Assembly: GCA_047967505.1 (NCBI GenBank)
Contig: CM106539.1
Direction: 5' to 3' (one strand)
DNA: 64,000 nt
Origin: Dipteris shenzhenensis
Taxonomy: Eukaryota > Polypodiophyta > Polypodiopsida > Gleicheniales
Positions 13,001-22,000 of this stretch are shown here, in pieces (within the stretch, counting starts at the first letter, position 1; every line of letters starts with the position of its first letter). The position numbers and the translations under genes were made by a program. A model generated the notes under the pieces. The model saw nothing but the letters and a program-made list of their open reading frames with translations, was not told the DNA's origin and made no database searches.

Positions 13001-16000
13001 TGGTAATGGTTTGGCCGTGAGGGACTGGCTAGAGGAAGTGCACACTTCCTAGAAGTTCCTAAGGGCAAAGTCTAGGTGCACCACAAGGTCCTAGGGGCAA
13101 GGCAAAGGCTTAAAAGAGGGGTCTAAAAGTTGGGCCCAAGCACAACCAACGTTGTCCTTGGTATGGGGGTTAGGGCTTTAATGAAGGGGCAAATGGCAAG
13201 GAGGAGGTGCCATTTGTCAAGCATGTATATGCATGCCCTTCCCCAACCTTCCATCTCTCTCTCCTCATTCTCCCAGAGGTGTAGGACGTTTTCAGTTGTT
13301 CTTGTGCAGTTTTTGAGCTGTTTGAGCTGTTTCAAGCCTGTTTTCAGCCGTTTTAACACTGTTTTGTCTGTTCCAAGGCTAGTACGCACTTCTAGGAAGT
13401 GCCATAACTCATTTCTGGACTTCCAAAAAATTTTCGTACGGACTGTACGGACGTCCGTACAGCTGTACGGAATCCGTATAGGCATGTTCAGCTGCCTCCA
13501 GCAGGTGCCTGGGGTTGTCTTTTGCTGTGCTGGACCTTTGTGCACATGTTTTTGGCTGCGTGGTGGCTTCTGGAGCTGTTTTGGACCAGTGCAAGCTGCA
13601 GGAGGAACTTTCCCTGTTGCTTTTGGCACCTTCTCTTAGGAGAACTCAGGCACAGATCCCGAGGCAATCATTTTGGGGCAGATCTGTGAACCATCTTCCC
13701 TCTACAGCTCTTTCTTGTTCACCCTCCGCTCTCTACCTTCATTTCTCTCTTCTCCTGATTGCTAGAAGACACCTGCACCCTGCAGGAAGCTTGGATAAAG
13801 GATAGGTGCGAGGAAGGTGCTAGCCCCTCTGCCACAGTCAGCAGGAGTTGGTTCCAGGTTCGGTTTTTCCTCGTTCTTTCTTGCTTTGCAGCTTTTTGCA
13901 GTGCATGCGTGTTGTGTGCAGTCCTTTCAGGACTCCAACAGGTTCTAAGAAGCACCCAAAGGCAAGGGTGATCCTGTGGAAGGCCTAAGGACAGTGTGGA
14001 TGCATGTGATAGCCTTGAGGCTGCCTTGAGCTCAGTATGCCTTGCCACTAGAAATCCTAGTGGTGCACTGGGATTAGATGCCTTGAAGACAAGTAGAGGA
14101 TTTGCAGAGAGGAACAGTGCAAGGTTGAACCCTTGTTGTATGTACCAATTTCATTCCTAAAGAAATAAATAAATACCGGAAGGGGCGCCAAGTGTTTGGG
14201 GCCAATGTGGTGTCTTGTACTTGGTTCCATTGAGTAGGGGCACTCTAGCCTCCATCCAGTTATTTCTCAAGTTGTTTCTAAGTGGTATTGTTTAAAGTTA
14301 AGCGGTTGAAAATGATACAATGTGGCTGTGAATAATGAATATGCAATGCAAGTTATGGTCTACTGCCCTTTAGGAAACTGAAGGCCGGTTTCAGTGGTTC
14401 CATTGCCGGGATATCACCATCTTCCTACAAAGGTGAGCCCTGGAAGTGTTGGGTGAAGAAAGCCCCATTGCATTTTTTGTTACAGCCATACCATCAAGAA
14501 TCATGTCGCACCGTGAGAGATCACTAACTAACTCCGAGCAGGAAACAGACAGCTTTGATGAGGAGCACAATACCAGTGAGGGTGAAGAAGAGCAAAATGA
14601 TGAGGGACAGCATGTTTCTCTTGAGCATGCCACTGAGGATTCGCAGGACGAGGTGGATGAGACAGAGGAGCTTGATCCCAATGCCCTTTTTCAGTTACAA
14701 ATGCAAAGTGCAGTGGGAGCCCTGTCACAGCTGCAACAGACTTTTTTGGAGATTATGCAAGCGTATTCTGGTGGTAATGCTCCCCCTGGAAGCAAAAAGA
14801 CAGCTGAGAAGAAGCAGACAAAGCATAAGAAGACTCAAAGGCGTGTATCTTTCAGTAGACAGCCACCAGAGATACCCACAGTCACCCCTGTAGTGGGTAA
14901 TGTCAATACTTTTCATTCAGTTAATCAAGGACAGCAAGTCCTTCCTCAGCCCATGAAGCATCCAAGATATTTTGGCGGAGGATCAGTTTTTCAGTCAATG
15001 GTGGGACAGCCCACCGAAGGGCTTGGTATGCATGGTACATACTTGGGTAGTTTCCAGCCAGGAATGCAGAATTTGCAGCAGCATATGGAGGGTGGAATGC
15101 CCCCTGCAAATGCCAATATGATGTATGCAAACGTAGGGATGCAGCCCGGTATGCAGACAGGGATGCCAGGGATGATAAGCAACACTTGGAGTGTGCCACA
15201 GATGCAAGGAATGGGATCTGGAATGGTCAACCCCAATATGGGCACACGCGATATGGTACAGAATATGGGATCCACGATGCCTCCACCATATTTACAGCCC
15301 CCAGTTTATGATAATCTTACTCCCAAAGGTAAGCTGAAAGATTATAAGGAGGGAGGGGCAGCTGTGACGTTTGAAACCTTCAATGGGATGCAGGATAGAT
15401 TGAAGGCTCTAACATTGCTCGTATAGGACCGTATCATTGTCTGAGCAGGTGGAAAAGTATTGTTGTGGGCTGCCAAAGGAGCTTCGTGATTATTGCACCA
15501 AGACAAAGGTCTCCAACATCTCTCAGCTGATTGAGAATGCTACTACAGCCTATGCTCTCATGCAAGGGATGACTCCAGGATTCAAAGGTAAGCAGCAAGA
15601 TGACTCTTTCACGAAAAAGAAATTTGCCAAGACAACCTCAAGTTTGATGTGGACCAGCGACCTAATAGTAAGCCCAGTACCAGAGAGAGATTGTCTCCTA
15701 AGGAACGGCAAGCCCTATTTGAAGCTGGAAAGTGTTTCCTTTGCAAAGAAGAGGGCCATCAGGCCAAAGATTGCCCCAATCGTAAACGGAAACAACCTAT
15801 GGGAGTACAAGAAGCGAAAAAGGACAGCCACGCGCGCTAGAAGATTTGTTTTCCTTTGGTAAAAAGCAGTAATATTGGTATGAATAATTGTAACAGCCAG
15901 AACTTGGAGAGTCTCCTCTTTCTAGGCTGCTTTGTTATTTGCAGGATGTATATTCCATGCTAGCTTTGCATGGTAATTTGCAGGATGGTTCTTCCCTGCT

Positions 16001-19000
16001 AGTTTTGTTGATTTTTGTATCAGTCAGAAGATGGAGAGTCTCCTCTTCTAGGCTGAATGGTAAATTGCAGAATAAGTATGTTGGATTGCTCTTGTTGCCC
16101 GGCATGGCTAGAGCAGCACATCCATGTATCACATGCCTGTTTTGGATGCTCTTGTTGCCCGGCATGGCTCGAGCAGTGAATCCATTTAGTACATGCTAGT
16201 TGGTTTTTGATTTGAACCATGAGGCAAGGGTCCAAGTCTAGCATAGATTGGCTGAACCGATTCAGCTTGCAGTGATGCAAGTCTGAAAGGATATCGAGTA
16301 CCGGGATCTATGTTCCTAGGATCCATTCTTGCCATGTGTGTGTGGTTCAAGTTATTGGAGGCGAGTGAACTAGCATTGATATCAAAAACCCCCTCAATGT
16401 CCACCTGCAAGTGAACTTACTTTTTCACTCAGAGTGGTGTAGTCCACTCAGTTGTTGTGCTATGAGCTGCCTTCGGTTGTAGCTCCTTCAAACTCAGCAG
16501 AGCATAGGTCTGGAGCATTGCCTGATGCTCAAGAGGGGGGTAGTTCCTCCACCCCCTTGTCAACAGACAGGCTCACAATATCTAGAAGTCGCTTGGTGAC
16601 ACTATATGTTTCACCCGAGGTATTGTTTGCTGACAATACATCTGCTACGGGACTTCTATGATGAGTGTACTAGTCACTTCACACGGATGATGCATTGATA
16701 TATGGATGGACACGCGCGCTCTCCTAGACCATATCATCATTGCTGGTGGTTTATGTTTATAGCAGCAAACTTGATAGTTTGCCATTTCAAGAGGAGGGTA
16801 TGTCACGAGCACGTGAAACGAGGACGTGAAAAGTGATGTAAAGTATCTTCGTAACTCAATCTACGCTTAACCCAGGGTTAACCATGGTTAAGTGTGGTAA
16901 TGGTTTGGCCGTGAGGGACTGGCTAGAGGAAGTGCACACTTCCTAGAAGTTCCTAAGGGCAAAGTCTAGGTGTACCACTAGGTCCTAGGGGCAAGGCAAA
17001 GGCTTTAAAAGAGGGGTCTAAAAGTTGGGCCATTAGTGTTCAATGAGAAATGAAGTACATACTACAGCTGAAGCCCTTTTTATATTTTTGGGAAGTAGGG
17101 CAGCACATTAATTGTATATGGGATAACTCCAAAGGGGTGTCACGTGGCAATGCCCCATTAAAAGTAGCTCTACAAAGAAAAATAAAAAGATGGAAATTTA
17201 CTACTGTTACATTTTAAGGAGGAGCAATTCAAACAGGGCTACTTACAATACACAGGAGTCTCTCAACTCACCAACCTAGATGCAGTACCAGTATCTTTGC
17301 ACAAACATCACACTCCTTCAATAGACTCAGCTTGGGAGATTATTACCAATCTTACGCCATGGCACATATAGATATCCAATTGCACAGAGGCACCTGGATC
17401 ACCATGGCAGATATGGAGATCCAAATGCACAGTTAGACTCAGATTTTTGCCACACGATCAATCATTCTCAGTTATCTGGTACATTATTCACACCCTCATG
17501 ATTCAAAGCTAATCATGCACCACATGGCTAGAAGAGCTTCTTTCATGAGAGAGTGTGACCATGGTCTTTTCTTCACATATAAAATTACAAGGCAATCATG
17601 TCATTTCCCCCTTCTGAACTTATAACCACCTCAATTTTCTTAGTATGATTTTGTAAGAGGCTTTCATAAGGAATTTTTGTATTTTGGTCATACTTAATAG
17701 AACTTCACTTTCCTGTCAAAAGAAAACCAAGAACGTGAGCAGGCATCACATAACGACAATTAGGGTAAGCTGTTTGTGTCAAATTGTGTCCGAGGGTAAC
17801 GGAGAGAATACACGCTTGACAGATCCGTATGCTCGTCGATCACTTGTATAAGGAGATGACTGCTTAGTTGAAAAATCCTTCAAAGGAATAAACGATTGGG
17901 TGGCAATTGGCTATAGGAGAGTGTATATCTAGATGAATCCAGAAACATGCCTGAACTCATCCTCTAAAAACACGACACAGTGCAGCCTCAATCTTAAGAC
18001 AAAGGTTGAAAACCGTCAACTCCATCACGTATAGCAACTAGAGTCTATATCAGCTTGTGCGTCGACAATATGACACAACAATGTATCATTCTAATAGTAT
18101 TGGCATGATTGCCGCGAAGCGCAAGAGGGGCATGGATTGCCTGGCACAGAATATGGAAGCAGAAGATTGTCACAAGCTATGCTATTGTAAATTACACAAC
18201 TGTGCACTGCCATTCAATGGTTCATCTGCCCAAAGAAAGAGAGATCATCGAAGTAGTTTCCCTATAGCCTGTTGCCTGTGTGGTCAAGTACCAGTACATT
18301 GAGCAAGTCAATGAAGATCTTTTTTTTTCCCAGAAACTGTCAATGAAGATCTTAGATTTCAAAAGTAAATCATCAATGCTACACATATTTGGGCATTTTA
18401 AAAGTTAATTTGCATTGTGTTAGGAGCAACCAGTGTTTTTATCAAAATGGTCTTGGTTCTATAATTACCTTGTTATTATTCGGGTAATTTTGCCAAAAGC
18501 ACTTTGTTGATGAAATCTTTCATTTTTGTATAGTCAAGACAAACAAAATTGACAAATAAAGTTAAAGCTGTAAAATTCTTTTAGTTTGAAACTTAGGACT
18601 TTGATTAGTTTTCCTATCATATCTGCTTTGTTTTCATTTCGCAACCTTCTCATGCACTAGCTCAGGGTCATTCTTAAAAAAGCACTCTTCTACCCAACGC
18701 TGTAGAAAACCAAATGGGACCATTCCTTTATGCATTTGACCTTGTTAGAACTTAGGATCCACTCTAATTCCACTTTTAGACTTCACAAGCAGTTGTAGCT
18801 TGAATGAAGAGATTTGGACTACTTTTTTATTAGCCTTCTCCTTTAGTGCTAGCCTTTGCCATGGCTGAGTTTGCCCTTCACCTCCCGCATACTATGGTCT
18901 ACACCCATTGTTGGGCGCTGATGACATCAGTGGGGATGTCATAGTAGCTAGTCCCTGCTATGCGTGATGGAGTTTATGGTTTTTAATCTTATGAGTGACT

Positions 19001-22000
19001 CTCGTGAGATTGAAACTGCACTATGTTGTGTTTTTAGAGGATGAGTTTGGGAATGTTCCTGGATTCATCTAGGTATATAGATGCTAACTATATGTTCAAG
19101 ATACTGCTCTTCATTAGCCATTAATGAACAATTGTTTTGCCCAAAGAGTTGGTGTGCTCTATAATTTGCTTTACATAACAAATGCTCTTCTTTAGATTTG
19201 TTGTAGATGAGTATGCCATCAAACAAAACTAAAGCAAACTAATAGATGTAAGGCTGTAAGACTTTATTCAGTCATGTCTGAAAGGTTGCTGAGGCATGTG
19301 TGAGGCTGAAAGGCATTACTTCCAATTCATATAGTCCTCGTTTTGTCCTGGAGGCTGTCTTTGATTCATCGTATTTTACTCATCCATTTGTCAAGCTAAC
19401 TGGTTGAACCAAATTCTCCTTTGAAGTTGGAAAGAATGACCTTTTCTTTAGTGTCTTTACTCTGATATGAGTCTCCTTTCCAATCTGAAAATTTCAGAGT
19501 CTGTATATCTGTTGGAAAGTTCGTGCCACCTAGGTCAGGAGGTTTGTCTTGTGCTAATTCAACCTCTGACATAAAACATCAGTTTCAGGTCTGTGAACTT
19601 GGAAGAACGTTTTCTTTTACAAGCTGTATTATTGAGATTATTGTATGTCTTCCTGGCTGAGGCCACCAGTCCCTAAAACGTTCTTTGATAGTATGCAGGA
19701 GAGGTTTCTTGCCTTTCTGTATTTGGCTTTTCTCACATCGATCAAACCCTTTATTCATACTCTATGAGAGGTTTTGCAGCCTGAGATCCATTTTCTGATT
19801 ATTGAGCTTCATTTCATATATTAAGTCCTCCCAAACTTTGATGATAGGATCAAAATAATGCTTAATTGTTTGCTCCATACGGTTCGGTCCTTCACTAACA
19901 GCCTCAATCATAAATAGAAGTGTGAAGCATTGCCATGAGGCACTCCTTGATTAGAGCCTTTTAACCTGCTACTTGATATCGGACTCAAACCCAGAAGGGC
20001 AATACAACAAGCCCCGATGTTTTCTTCATAAAAAAGGGTCTCATTGGATCTGCTCCAATGAGATCCTGCCTTTTGAGGTGGTTACCCCCTTTCTTGGGAG
20101 GCATTGTGCTCATACAGAAATTCCATCAGAATGGAGTCAAATAGTTCCAATCAGTAAAACGAAGGTCTCGAAAGTAGGAAACTGATTTGACTAAAAAATT
20201 TGCCAAAAATCCTAATTTTTAAATTTATGTTCTGCCCCTGTTTGCTGAATCCTGAGCCAAATCTCAAATTTCAATCAAGTCCATACCTAAAGGCATGAAC
20301 AAGATTCAGAAGTGTGAGGAGAAAACTTCATATATAGTTGCCTGAAATGTCAGGGCTGTGTAGCACATGTCAGAACGGAACTTCTGCTAATAACTCAAGG
20401 CAAACCTCACACCAAATCAACTGACCTTTTGGTAACTGCACATACAAGCCCAGGCAACCCTTCCAGCTTTGATTGCAAACTAGCACTTAGACTAGCACAT
20501 TGTCACAAAACTGCCTAGTAGGTGGCGTCAGGGCACATATACCAAAATCAGCTTCAGATACAGCTTTTTGCAGCGATAAGAAATGTTTCAGACTCGAGAC
20601 CACAACGAATGCAATGACGTAAGGAAACTTCAATTCTGACAACTTCACTTTTTTGAGCCGGCCATAAGCTGACATGTGGCAGCTCATGACTGGATTAACT
20701 TCCTGCAACTGAATTTCGCAGAGAGGTGGCTCCATAGGCTTACTCTGAATTTTAAACAAAACTCTCTTTAAGCATATTCTTCAGCCTGGGTACTCATCAT
20801 CATAGTTGAAACTAAAACTAGGCATATAGTTCAACCAAGATATGTATCAACGCGAACATGAAATAGGAACAATGCACCTGGTAAGTTGAGAGTCATTGGC
20901 TGGAACATGTGAGGCTGCACATGCAACAGACTGCCAAAGTTCAATTTGCAGTATGGCATTTAGAAGAGTATGCTCATACATAGTGGAGACATCAACTTCA
21001 GGAATACCCCTATATCCACCTGAAAAGAATTTAAGCATGAGATGGCTGAAACCTTTCTTTCACCTTTGTTGTTGAGCAGGGAATTATCCCACATCCATAC
21101 ATGGCTAATGGCTCATAAAATGAAAATTTTAGGGCAGGAATTGACCAATAATGGGTGTAGTTGGCAAGTGTCACTTTTGAATGTAAAGCAAGGCCACCTT
21201 CCTTCCTCATTCAACACATATTTTAGCAATGCAAAGGCACCACCCTTCCTCATTCAACAAATATCTTAGCAATGTGAGTGAGCTGCCTTTCGAGAGCAAT
21301 TGGCTATATCTAGGCCTAAGTAAAGTCCTCATGCTTGTAATATACAAATACTCTCCTTACAGCAGGACATAATACAACGTGTGTTGTGGCTTGCTCCCCC
21401 GATCTCTATTATCCCTAATTGATTTTAGCAATTGAGATCTAGCCTCCAACTGTCCTACCTTGCTAATTTCTATTTCAACCTTTTGCCTCTAGCACACCAC
21501 AATACCACCTTCAGTGACTACACAAGACCACAACCGCCAAACTTACTCCAACACTTCCCTTGGTTCAACATAAGCAATAGTTTAATGGATTCAATTCTCA
21601 TAAAAATTACAATTTCCGCACTTCTCTCTTCCTTCAATGGGTCAAAGTGGCTTCATCACCCAAAACCCTTAATTCAGCTAGCCAAAATCCTCTAAGCTCA
21701 AACCCCATTTTGGGGACTTGGCAACTCTCCAAACAAGCCTAAACTAGGTTAGAAGATGCCAAATATGATAGACACACACAAAAGATGCAGTATGCGCAAA
21801 AAAAACAATGAACTGCTTTTCACCAAAGCATGATCAAGCTTTAAGCTTGTCATTTCAAATGCTATCCATCTTAAAAGTTAAGCAGCTGACTTGCTGAAAA
21901 CAATGATTCCATTGCATTAGGTGAATTTCCATCTTCACAATACTATAAAGCCGTCTAGGATTTTGGGTCAGATCTCATGATAGGTAGAAAGAGAAGAGAA

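Larger units (their letters stand above)
12920..17031 (+). mobile_element. gag-only LTR retrotransposon (TR-GAG-like), 3' LTR truncated
   Basis: Matching ends start TGTCACGAG at 12920 and again at 16801, and the latter is preceded by a polypurine tract (AAGAGGAGGGTA). The 235 bp at 16801-17031 align with 12920-13135; the right copy has an extra 15-bp duplication near its start and stops at AAAAGTTGGGCC. Between the LTRs there is a gag gene and about 0.95 kb of sequence with no protease, RT, RNase H or integrase similarity. The layout resembles plant terminal-repeat-with-GAG elements, which depend on an autonomous partner. Confidence 0.68.

Noticed and set aside
13123-13639. Overlapping open frames of 168 and 169 codons on opposite strands
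   Set aside because: They lie within the LTR of the gag-only element, have no recognisable domain and mirror each other, so they are probably chance openings.
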